Shown here one piece after another: positions 50,241-57,919 of a stretch of 64,000 bases of DNA; position 1 is the stretch's first letter, and every line of letters starts with the position of its first letter. A program made the translations under genes and the position numbers. The DNA is from Lachnospiraceae bacterium. Lineage in GTDB: Bacteria > Bacillota > Clostridia > Lachnospirales > Lachnospiraceae. The notes under the pieces are model-generated. The model did no database searches. It was not told the DNA's origin and worked only from the letters and a program-made list of their open reading frames with translations. The DNA is taken from assembly GCA_024403515.1 (NCBI GenBank), contig JAKSRS010000006.1, forward strand, positions 1-64,000, given 5' to 3'.

Positions 50241-51530
50241 ATGAAAACATTATTTATCGATTGTGGAATGGGGGCTGCCGGCGATATGCTGACAGCCGCT
50301 TTGTTAGATTCTTTGGATGAAAAGGCCAAAGAAAAACTTGTATCAGACATTAAAAACCTTGGAATAGAGGGTGTAGAGTTTGAGTTGACTTCTGCAGTCA
50401 AACAGGGGATCGCCGGTTCTCACGTTTCAGTTAAAGTAAACGGAGAAGAAGAAGGTTCCCACGATGTTCACAATCACAGTCACGACGATGTTCACGACCA
50501 CGATCATCATCATCATGACGACGATCATGGCCACGACCACGATCATCATCATGACGACGATGATGACCATGACCACGACCATGGCCATCATCACCACTAT
50601 GCACTTAGTGATGTCGTAGCTGTTATCGATTCATTTAATGTCAGCGATAAAGTTAAGGAAAAAGCCAAGAAAGTTTACATAACACTTGCAGAAGCTGAGG
50701 GACATGTGCACGGAAAAGAACCTTCAATGGTGCATTTTCACGAGGTTGGATCCAAAGATGCCGTAGTTGACATAACAGCAGTTTGCATGCTTTTGGATTA
50801 TATAAATCCCGATAAGATTATCGCTTCCCCTGTACATGTAGGTTCAGGTAAGGTTAAGTGTGCACACGGAATAGTTCCTGTTCCGGCACCCGCTACAGCT
50901 TACTTATTAAAAGGCATTCCCATCTACGGCGGAAAGATTATGGGAGAGCTTTGCACTCCTACCGGAGCGGCACTTTTAAAGACATTTGTGGACGAGTTTG
51001 GTGATATGCCCGTAATGAGTGTCGATTCTATCGGCTATGGAATGGGAAATAAAGATTTTGAGGTTGCCAACTGTGTAAGAGTTATGGTTGGAGAAACTTC
51101 AGATTTAAAAGATAAAATTGTTGAATTAAACTGTAATGTCGATGATATGACAGGAGAGCAGATTGGTTTTGCAATTGAAAGAATTATGGCAGCAGGAGCA
51201 AGAGATGTTTTTGTAACTCCTACTGTTATGAAAAAATCACGCCCCGGCCATGTATTTTCAGTTATCTGCACTCCTGATGACAGGCTTAAGGTGGTTGAAG
51301 CTGTTATGAAGTATACTTCAACACTTGGAGTTCGCGAAAAGGTTTGCGACAGATATATTCTTGACCGAAAGATGGAAACGGTGGATACTAAGTTTGGACC
51401 TGTTAATAAAAAAGTCTCAACAGGATACGGCGCGAGAAAAGAAAAACTTGAGTTTGAAGATCTCGCCAAAATAGCGCGTGAAAACAACAAATCGTTAACC
51501 GAGATAGTTAACATGATTAACGGAGATTGA
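50241..51530 (+). CDS. larC: Nickel-pincer cofactor biosynthesis protein LarC
   Basis: Inserts nickel into pyridinium-3,5-bisthiocarboxylic acid mononucleotide to form the nickel-pincer cofactor of lactate racemase and related enzymes. 429 residues: N-terminal LFIDCGMGAAGDMLTAALLD, a His/Asp-rich nickel-storage segment (about 73-120), HVHGKEPSMVHFHEVGSKDAVVDI, VPVPAPATAYLL, GELCTPTGAALLK, and the C-terminal LarC2 half ELNCNVDDMTGEQIGF ... TPTVMKKSRPGH. In Lactobacillus larC needs a frameshift; here both halves are in one frame. No larA, larB or larE lies in this window. Confidence 0.94.
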   Translation: MKTLFIDCGMGAAGDMLTAALLDSLDEKAKEKLVSDIKNLGIEGVEFELTSAVKQGIAGSHVSVKVNGEEEGSHDVHNHSHDDVHDHDHHHHDDDHGHDHDHHHDDDDDHDHDHGHHHHYALSDVVAVIDSFNVSDKVKEKAKKVYITLAEAEGHVHGKEPSMVHFHEVGSKDAVVDITAVCMLLDYINPDKIIASPVHVGSGKVKCAHGIVPVPAPATAYLLKGIPIYGGKIMGELCTPTGAALLKTFVDEFGDMPVMSVDSIGYGMGNKDFEVANCVRVMVGETSDLKDKIVELNCNVDDMTGEQIGFAIERIMAAGARDVFVTPTVMKKSRPGHVFSVICTPDDRLKVVEAVMKYTSTLGVREKVCDRYILDRKMETVDTKFGPVNKKVSTGYGARKEKLEFEDLAKIARENNKSLTEIVNMINGD

Positions 51531-51531
51531 T

Positions 51532-51879
51532 TTGAGTACCCACACACATGTAGATGAAAACGGAAATATAATAACCCATACTCATGAGACTCACTCTCAT
51601 GAGGAGCATGGTCACTATCATTCGCCTGAGGAAAAGAAAAAGCAGATAAACAGACTTGCCAAGGCGATAGGACATTTAAATCATGTAAAGGGTATGATTG
51701 AAAATGATGAAGACTGCGCAGAGGTATTGATACAGCTTTCAGCTGTAAATTCAGCCTTAAAAAATCTGGGTAAAGAGATTATAAATGAGCATATGACTCA
51801 CTGCATTACCCATGCTATTGAAAACGGCGATACCAAAGAGGTTGAAGAATTCCAAAAAGCTGTAAAAAAGTTTATATAA
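51532..51879 (+). CDS. CsoR/RcnR-family metal sensor, InrS-like (nickel)
   Basis: 115 residues: a histidine-rich N-terminus (about 30 residues) and the four-helix CsoR fold. Putative metal ligands are H30, C62, H87 and C91. The spacings (32, 25, 4) equal those I recall for InrS (His21-Cys53-His78-Cys82) and RcnR (3-35-60-64), pointing to a nickel-sensing repressor. TTG start, 1 base after the larC stop, with CGGAG upstream. A G/C-tract operator follows at 51901 in front of the nickel transporter. Confidence 0.85.
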   Translation: MSTHTHVDENGNIITHTHETHSHEEHGHYHSPEEKKKQINRLAKAIGHLNHVKGMIENDEDCAEVLIQLSAVNSALKNLGKEIINEHMTHCITHAIENGDTKEVEEFQKAVKKFI

Positions 51880-51900
51880 CTTAGCGAAAACAAGCATATT

Positions 51901-51920
51901 ATATCCCCCCTGGGGGCTTG
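51901..51920. promoter_or_regulatory. CsoR/RcnR-type operator
   Basis: ATATCCCCCCTGGGGGCTTG: a six-C tract and five-G tract flanking one base, the A/T-G/C-tract architecture bound by CsoR/RcnR-family repressors. It abuts the -35 box of the nickel transporter promoter. Confidence 0.75.
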
Positions 51921-51946
51921 TGGACCTTCTTTTGAACTAATATGAT
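51918..51946 (+). promoter_or_regulatory. Promoter of the nikMQO operon
   Basis: TTGTGG (51918-51923), 17-base spacer, TATGAT (51941-51946), with the repressor operator overlapping the -35. Binding of the apo-sensor would block transcription. Confidence 0.65.
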
Positions 51947-51986
51947 TATCATTGTGGTTGCACATTAAAGAAAGAAGGGTCATTTT

Positions 51987-52991
51987 ATGCATATGGCAGA
52001 CGCCTTGGTAACAGCTCCTGTTGCCGCAACAATGTATGGAATGTCTGGTATTACAGCCGGATATTCAGTTCACAAAGTAAGACTTGAAAACAACGCTAAA
52101 AAGATTCCTGTTATGGGCATCATGGGAGCATTTGTTTTCGCAACTCAGATGATTAACTTTACAATTCCCGGAACCGGTTCATCAGGCCACTTATGCGGTG
52201 GTATGTTACTTTCCGCATTACTTGGACCTTTTGCGGGTTTCCTTACAATGATTGGGGTATTACTTGTTCAGTGCCTTTTATTCGCTGACGGTGGTATCCT
52301 TGCTCTTGGTTGTAATGTATGGAATATGGCATTCTACGGATGCTTTTTAGGCGCATTACTTATCTGGAGACCAGCTATGAAGCGTGGTGCTACTAAGGCC
52401 AAGATTTTATTTGCTTCAATTGCAGGCTGTGTACTTACACTTCAGCTAGGCGCTTTCTCTGTTACAATTGAAACATTACTTTCAGGAATCACAGAACTTC
52501 CTTTTAAAACATTCTTACTTGCTATGCAGCCCATTCACCTTGCAATCGGCCTTGTAGAGGGTCTCATTACAGGTGCGGTTCTTTGCTTTGTTCATGAAGC
52601 AAGACCTGAACTTTTATGGGAAGTAAACGAAGAGAATAAAAAGGAAGGCAGATTCTCATTTGAGACAACAATGATTATTCTTCTTGTAGCATCACTTGTT
52701 ATCGGAGGAATCGTTTCATTATTCGCATCATCATATCCTGATGGACTTGAATGGTCTATGGAAAGAATCACAGGTTCTACAGAACTTGAAGCAGCAGGTG
52801 CTGTATATGAAACCGCTGATTCAATCGTATCTGCAACAGCACTTCTTCCCGATTATGCATTTAAAGGAACTGAAAGTGCTTTAGGTACAACTTTCTCAGG
52901 TATAGTTGGTGCTCTTATTGTACTTGGTGTATCCGTTGGAGTATGCTACCTGTTCAGATTTTTTAAGAAGAAAGAAAAAGCAAGCAACTAA
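51987..52991 (+). CDS. nikM: Nickel ECF transporter membrane component NikM (CbiM family)
   Basis: 334 residues, about eight membrane segments. The N-terminus MHMADALVTAP has His2 directly after Met, the metal-binding hallmark of NikM/CbiM. GSSGHLCGGMLLSALLGPFAGFL carries a second conserved His; FADGGILALGCNVWNMAFYG is the family signature. Residues about 225-334 form an extra C-terminal part with PDGLEWSMERITG, resembling the NikN/CbiN helper, so it appears to be a NikMN fusion. The ribosome site AAAGAAGGG is 11 bases upstream. Nickel rather than cobalt is favoured by the larC/sensor neighbours. Confidence 0.92.
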   Translation: MHMADALVTAPVAATMYGMSGITAGYSVHKVRLENNAKKIPVMGIMGAFVFATQMINFTIPGTGSSGHLCGGMLLSALLGPFAGFLTMIGVLLVQCLLFADGGILALGCNVWNMAFYGCFLGALLIWRPAMKRGATKAKILFASIAGCVLTLQLGAFSVTIETLLSGITELPFKTFLLAMQPIHLAIGLVEGLITGAVLCFVHEARPELLWEVNEENKKEGRFSFETTMIILLVASLVIGGIVSLFASSYPDGLEWSMERITGSTELEAAGAVYETADSIVSATALLPDYAFKGTESALGTTFSGIVGALIVLGVSVGVCYLFRFFKKKEKASN

Positions 52992-52994
52992 CTT

Positions 52995-53846
52995 ATGTCT
53001 AAGATTAATAAAGCTATTTTGAATATAGAAAATTTAAGACAGACAGCACAAAAGGACCAGTGGGTGAATCGTATTCATCCACTGGTTAAGTTATTTTTAA
53101 CCATCTTTTACATTGCTATTGTTGTATCAATGAATAAGTACCATCTTTTAGGAACCCTGGTACTTGCAATTTACCCTGTGTTTATTTTTATCGTCGGCGA
53201 AGTTTCCTTTAAGGATGCTCTAAGAAGATTAAGAATCGTACTTCCTTTGGTATGTATAGTAGGTATATTAAATCCATTCTTTGATAGAACGATAGTGACT
53301 TATGTAAACTTAGGTTTCGCAACATCCAAATATCCCGACGGGATGCTTGCGGTAAGCGGCGGTTTTGTTTCTTTCTTTTCACTAATGATAAAAGGTGTGC
53401 TTACGGTATTTGCCTCATACCTTTTAATTGCGACGACAACAATTGAAGATATCTGTTACTCGCTGAGAAAGATTCATGTACCCAAGGTTATAGTTACACA
53501 GGTTTTACTCATTTACAGGTATATAACCTTATTGCTTTCTGAAGTCAATAAGATTACTCAGGCATACGAACTTCGGGCTCCGGGCCAGAAGGGTGTAGCA
53601 TTTAAAGCCTGGGGTTCTTTGGTTGGAAGATTATTACTAAGAAGCATGGACAGAGCCGACGAAGTATATGAAAGTATGTGCCTTAGAGGTTTTAAGGGAG
53701 ACTTTGATATCACCAGGCAGTGGTATGGTGAAAGCAATAAAAACACCTTTATTGGGGACCTTTCTTTTGCTATCATCTGGACAGGGCTTATTTTGGTTTT
53801 AAAGCTGGTTCCGGTCTCATACATTATTGGAAGCTTATTTATCTAG
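52995..53846 (+). CDS. ECF transporter transmembrane component NikQ/CbiQ
   Basis: 283 residues, about five membrane segments plus the cytoplasmic coupling helices of EcfT proteins (SYAxRAPG-like NKITQAYELRAPGQKG and EVYESMCLRGFKGD), which contact the ATPase. It begins 3 bases after nikM, so it is in the same operon. It links NikM(N) to the NikO ATPase. Ribosome site weak, indicating translational coupling. Confidence 0.92.
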   Translation: MSKINKAILNIENLRQTAQKDQWVNRIHPLVKLFLTIFYIAIVVSMNKYHLLGTLVLAIYPVFIFIVGEVSFKDALRRLRIVLPLVCIVGILNPFFDRTIVTYVNLGFATSKYPDGMLAVSGGFVSFFSLMIKGVLTVFASYLLIATTTIEDICYSLRKIHVPKVIVTQVLLIYRYITLLLSEVNKITQAYELRAPGQKGVAFKAWGSLVGRLLLRSMDRADEVYESMCLRGFKGDFDITRQWYGESNKNTFIGDLSFAIIWTGLILVLKLVPVSYIIGSLFI

Positions 53847-53861
53847 CACAGGAGAAGACTT

Positions 53862-54602
53862 ATGAGTCACATTCATATAGACGTTGAAAACGTAAATTTT
53901 TCATACCTTAAAGACAAGCCGATTCTTAAAGATATTACTTTTCAAGCAAAAGAAAATGATTCGATAGGAATAATTGGCGCCAACGGAGTCGGAAAGTCCA
54001 CTCTTTTAAAGCTTTTAGTTGGTCTTAATGCCGACTTTAGCGGCAGCATCCGAGTTGAGGAGATTCCGCTTGAAAGAAAGACCTTAAGTAAGATTCGTGA
54101 AAAGATTGGCTATGTCTTTCAGGATTCAGATAATCAGCTTTTTATGACTACCGTTTATCAGGATGTCGCCTTTGGACCTGAAAACTACGGCCTTCCCAAG
54201 GACGAAGTTGAAAAAAGAGTTGAAGATGCCCTTAATAAGGTTAAGATTCCTTACTTAATTGATAAGCCCGTATACCAGCTTTCCGGCGGCGAAAAAAAGC
54301 TGGTGGCTATAGCTACTATACTTTCAATGAATCCTGATATTATTCTTATGGATGAGCCGAGTGTTTCTTTGGATCCTAAAAACCGAAGAAACCTCATTAA
54401 CATATTAAATGAGTTTGACCACTTAAAGATTATTTCAAGCCATGATCTTGACTTTATCTGGGATACAACTTCAAGGGTAATTCTTATGTCTGAAGGCCGC
54501 ATTGTGGCAGACGGACCCACTGAGGAAATATTAAGAGACGAAGCTTTGTTAGACAGATACGGACTTGAGAAACCGCTTTCTTTAACGGAGAGAAATAATT
54601 AG
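53862..54602 (+). CDS. ECF transporter ATPase NikO/CbiO
   Basis: 246 residues, ABC ATPase: Walker A GANGVGKSTLLK, Q-loop YVFQDSDNQLFM, signature LSGGEKKLVAIA, Walker B IILMDEPSVSLDP, and H-loop SHDLDF. It energises nickel uptake through NikMQ. CAGGAG lies 8 bases before the ATG, 15 bases after the previous stop. Completes the nickel operon; the next gene starts after about 70 bases. Confidence 0.94.
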   Translation: MSHIHIDVENVNFSYLKDKPILKDITFQAKENDSIGIIGANGVGKSTLLKLLVGLNADFSGSIRVEEIPLERKTLSKIREKIGYVFQDSDNQLFMTTVYQDVAFGPENYGLPKDEVEKRVEDALNKVKIPYLIDKPVYQLSGGEKKLVAIATILSMNPDIILMDEPSVSLDPKNRRNLINILNEFDHLKIISSHDLDFIWDTTSRVILMSEGRIVADGPTEEILRDEALLDRYGLEKPLSLTERNN

Positions 54603-54676
54603 CATTATTTGACTAGACATAGAGTACTATTTAGTAGATAATGCTTTTGGACGTTTATTAGGAAATGGAGATTACT

Positions 54677-55474
54677 ATGTCTGATAATAAGAAAAAGAGT
54701 AATTTAAAAACATATATTATATTTGGTATTTTCATTGTTGTATGTTTCTTTGCAGGTCTTTTAGCCGGATTTTTAAGTGATGGAGCTGAAGAGGCATGGG
54801 CTACAATAAATTGGGCCGAAACCTACAAAGGGGTGATGCTTCCTACAGTTGTATTCTTCACTTTACTTGTAGTTGCAGGTTTTGCGGTTTCTTTAAATAT
54901 TTTTATGAGAAATAAAAAAGCCGTCAAGAAAGCTGAAAGTCTTGATGAGGATGACTACAGCGACTTTTTGGATGAGATGGAGAATAAGTTTGAGATTCCT
55001 TTAGTTGTTGAAGGTGCAATATTTTTATCATCACTTCTTTTCTTTGGACTTGTTCTGTTTTTTGACACAAAGATGGCAGACGCCGGAATTGAGTACGAGC
55101 TTTCAACGGCACTTGTTATAATAACCCTATTCGTATTCGTACTTTCACTTGCTTTATACCTTGCGATAAATCATATCACAGTGGAATTTGTTAAAAAGAT
55201 TAACCCTGAAAAGAGAGGAAACATCTTTGAATTGAATTTCAGAAAAAAGTGGGTTGACAGTATGGACGAAGCCGAACTTGCCAAGCTTGGCCAGAAGACC
55301 TTCGTAGCCTATGTCGCAGGGATTACTACTGCCATATTCATGTGGCTTATTTGCTTTATCGGCATGGTTTCTTTTGACACAGGAATCTTACCTATAATTG
55401 TATGTGTAGTATTTTCACTTGTTTTGTTCCTTACAGCTTCAATTGGAAAAACAGGTAAGAAGAAAGAAAAATAG
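54677..55474 (+). CDS. DUF3169 membrane protein
   Basis: 265 residues, six membrane segments. The pattern KKINPEKRGNIFELNFRKKW followed by SMDEAEL is the DUF3169 signature. The family is uncharacterised; members are often next to small XRE-type regulators, but none is intact here. Start at MSDNKKK, with GGAG 6 bases upstream, rather than four codons earlier. A strong terminator follows. Confidence 0.85.
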   Translation: MSDNKKKSNLKTYIIFGIFIVVCFFAGLLAGFLSDGAEEAWATINWAETYKGVMLPTVVFFTLLVVAGFAVSLNIFMRNKKAVKKAESLDEDDYSDFLDEMENKFEIPLVVEGAIFLSSLLFFGLVLFFDTKMADAGIEYELSTALVIITLFVFVLSLALYLAINHITVEFVKKINPEKRGNIFELNFRKKWVDSMDEAELAKLGQKTFVAYVAGITTAIFMWLICFIGMVSFDTGILPIIVCVVFSLVLFLTASIGKTGKKKEK

Positions 55475-55527
55475 TATATTAAAAATTTCATAGTAAAAAA
55501 GACATATCATATATATGTATTGGGGCT

Positions 55528-55569
55528 GAAACCGGTAGGTAAGAAATATTACCTGCCGGTTTCTTTTTT
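55528..55569 (+). terminator. Terminator of the DUF3169 gene
   Basis: GAAACCGGTAGGTAA (55528-55542) / TTACCTGCCGGTTTC (55549-55563), with one G-U pair, then TTTTTT. Confidence 0.9.
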
Positions 55570-55635
55570 GCATTTTACGCGGTTAATAATCGATTTATGT
55601 AAATGTAGTAAATTTATTGGGTATTAGGTTGGAAA

Positions 55636-55653
55636 GGTTTGCGCTTGCAAACC
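55636..55653 (+). promoter_or_regulatory. Small hairpin just before the kinase ribosome site
   Basis: GGTTTGC (55636-55642) GCTT GCAAACC (55647-55653), 20 bases before the start codon of the hybrid kinase. It may act as an operator or mRNA structure. Confidence 0.4.
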
Positions 55654-55672
55654 ATATTTAGGGAATTTAGGA

Positions 55673-57901
55673 ATGAAAAAGAATAGAGAAAAAGTATCAG
55701 AAAATGTAAGGCAGGCTAACCTTTTTGTGGGTAAAGTTTTACTTGCGATGATTTGCGTTGCAGTTATCACTATTGCACTTTACTTTATAGGCCCGCTAAG
55801 GAATCAGAAATTTTCAATACAATTTAATATAATGATTGCCCTTGATAATATAACAAGAATCATCTTGTGCATCTGGATTTTTGCCAGTAAGGGCGAGGAC
55901 TACAGGCTTAAGTATGCTATAGCGATTCACTTTATACTTATGGCCATATGCTTTTCATACGCCTGGCACACAGTACTGTGGCCACTATTTGCCATGGGTG
56001 TAGCTTACTCAGTAAGATACTGCAGCAAGAAATATACTCTTTCAATTGGCGTTTCCATGCTGGTTATCATGACAGCTCTTCAGCTTGTGATAATGTTTGA
56101 AACAAGCGGAAGCGCATTTTTGAACGATACAAATATCTTTTGGGAAAGTTTCGCGTATTTCTTCCCGCAGATAATAGCAATGATAGGCTTCGTTATAATG
56201 CTAAGCTACACGGCTCAGAGCAATATGATGTTTTTGAAAAAAGACAGGGAAGCGCGTGAAAGACTGGCGGTAGCAGCACAGGATGAGATGGACAGAAAAG
56301 CTTTGGCTGAAAGAAGCAGACAGCTTGAAATCGTTGGCGCTTTAAGCCTTGATTATCTGGATACCTACCTTATTGATACGACCAATAAGACTACTACTGC
56401 TATCAAGCAGGGAGGAGTATTAGTTACAGAAGGCCATAAATTATATGGCATCAGCAGAGACTTTCAACAGTCAGCAAGAGAATATATTAAGCAGTTTGTT
56501 CATCCTGATGACCTTGAATACATGCTAAGTGTAATTGAACTTGATAACATCAAAAAGCAGCTTGAAGATAAGTCTACCTACAAGGGACAGTTTAGACATA
56601 TAAAAGACGGTGAAGTTCATTATTTTCAGTTTAAATATACTGCCATTGAAGGAACCGATAAGATTATTTCAGGTTTCGTAAATGTCGATTCGATGGTTGC
56701 TGAAGAAAAGAAGCAGAAGGAAGAACTGCAAAGAGCTTTGGAAGCTGAAAAAACAGCTAACATGGCCAAGTCAAACTTTCTTTTTAATATGTCACATGAC
56801 ATAAGAACGCCTATGAATGCAATAGTCGGCTTTTCGGATCTTATAGCCAAGAACGCTGAAGATACCAAAAAGGTAAGAGACTATGCCGAAAAGATACAAA
56901 GCGCAAATAACGTTCTTTTGAACTTAATCAATAATGTCTTGGAACTTGCGCAAATTGAAAGCGGAAAAGCGGTAGTAGAGGAAACACTTTTTGATTCGGA
57001 AGTATTTAGACAAGAACTTTACACTGTAATGGAAATGCCCATGAAGCGTAAAAATCTTGAGTATGTCGATAATGCGGATTTCAGACACAAGTATATGTAC
57101 GGTGATGTCACAAAACTTGAAGGAATCTTTTTAAACTTACTTAGCAATGCAGTTAAGTATTCAAGAGACGGTGGCCGCGTAACATTTACGTCGGAAGAAC
57201 TAAATGGGGACAAGGAAGGCTATATTAAGGTCAGAACAACTGTTACGGATGAAGGAATCGGTATGACCGAAGAGTATCTTCCAAGAATATTTGATAACTT
57301 TAGTCGTGAAAAAACAACGACTGAAAGTGGAGTACATGGAACAGGACTTGGAATGTCTATTGTTAAAAAGTATGTTGAACTTATGGGCGGTAGCATTCTT
57401 GTAACCAGCGAAATAAATGTAGGAACAACATTTGTTGTAACCATTCCTCACAGGATTTCAAATGAAGATCCTTATGATGTTTCGTTAAACCAGGAGACTT
57501 TATCTGCCGGACGATTTGACGGAAAGAAGGCCCTTCTTGCTGAAGATAACGAATTAAACCGCGAGATAATCTGCAATATTCTATCGGAGATTGGCTTTGA
57601 AGTAGAAACAGCTGAAGATGGGGTTGTTTGCATTGATAAATTAAACAGCAGACCGGAAAACTACTATGACATCATTTTCATGGATGTTCAGATGCCTAAT
57701 CTTTCGGGTTATGAAGCAACCGGTTATATAAGAGCGGAAGCGGAAGGTTACAGAAGAGATATTCCTATCGTTGCAATGACTGCGAATGCCTTTAAAGAGG
57801 ACAAGGAAAATGCCCGTAAAGCCGGCATGAATGGACATATTGCCAAGCCCATAAATATGAAAGAGATGCTTGATACTATTTCAAAAGTCTTGACTAAATA
57901 G
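55673..57901 (+). CDS. Membrane hybrid sensor histidine kinase 1
   Basis: 742 residues. About six membrane helices occupy residues 15-185, followed by a coiled-coil linker with a PAS-like unit (about 200-345). HisKA: NMSHDIRTPMNAIVGF with the phospho-His. HATPase_c: NLLSNAVKYSRDGG, DEGIGMTEEYLPRIFDNFSRE, GTGLGMSIVKKYVELMGG. C-terminal receiver: KALLAEDNELNRE, phospho-Asp in IIFMDVQMPNLSG, Lys in HIAKPINM. No DNA-binding output. It is 18 bases before a second hybrid kinase, so the two probably act together. Confidence 0.93.
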   Translation: MKKNREKVSENVRQANLFVGKVLLAMICVAVITIALYFIGPLRNQKFSIQFNIMIALDNITRIILCIWIFASKGEDYRLKYAIAIHFILMAICFSYAWHTVLWPLFAMGVAYSVRYCSKKYTLSIGVSMLVIMTALQLVIMFETSGSAFLNDTNIFWESFAYFFPQIIAMIGFVIMLSYTAQSNMMFLKKDREARERLAVAAQDEMDRKALAERSRQLEIVGALSLDYLDTYLIDTTNKTTTAIKQGGVLVTEGHKLYGISRDFQQSAREYIKQFVHPDDLEYMLSVIELDNIKKQLEDKSTYKGQFRHIKDGEVHYFQFKYTAIEGTDKIISGFVNVDSMVAEEKKQKEELQRALEAEKTANMAKSNFLFNMSHDIRTPMNAIVGFSDLIAKNAEDTKKVRDYAEKIQSANNVLLNLINNVLELAQIESGKAVVEETLFDSEVFRQELYTVMEMPMKRKNLEYVDNADFRHKYMYGDVTKLEGIFLNLLSNAVKYSRDGGRVTFTSEELNGDKEGYIKVRTTVTDEGIGMTEEYLPRIFDNFSREKTTTESGVHGTGLGMSIVKKYVELMGGSILVTSEINVGTTFVVTIPHRISNEDPYDVSLNQETLSAGRFDGKKALLAEDNELNREIICNILSEIGFEVETAEDGVVCIDKLNSRPENYYDIIFMDVQMPNLSGYEATGYIRAEAEGYRRDIPIVAMTANAFKEDKENARKAGMNGHIAKPINMKEMLDTISKVLTK

Positions 57902-57919
57902 GAAACATGGAGCAATTTT

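Noticed and set aside
50460..50610. Low-complexity GAC/CAT repeat as a separate repeat element
   Set aside because: It is the in-frame coding of LarC's His/Asp-rich metal-storage segment.
51035..51547. 170-residue frame antisense to larC
   Set aside because: Shadow of the larC frame; the composition is an artefact of the complementary strand.
51880..51986. Cobalamin or NiCo riboswitch before the CbiM-type gene
   Set aside because: The spacer is only 107 bases and is explained by a promoter and a CsoR-type operator.
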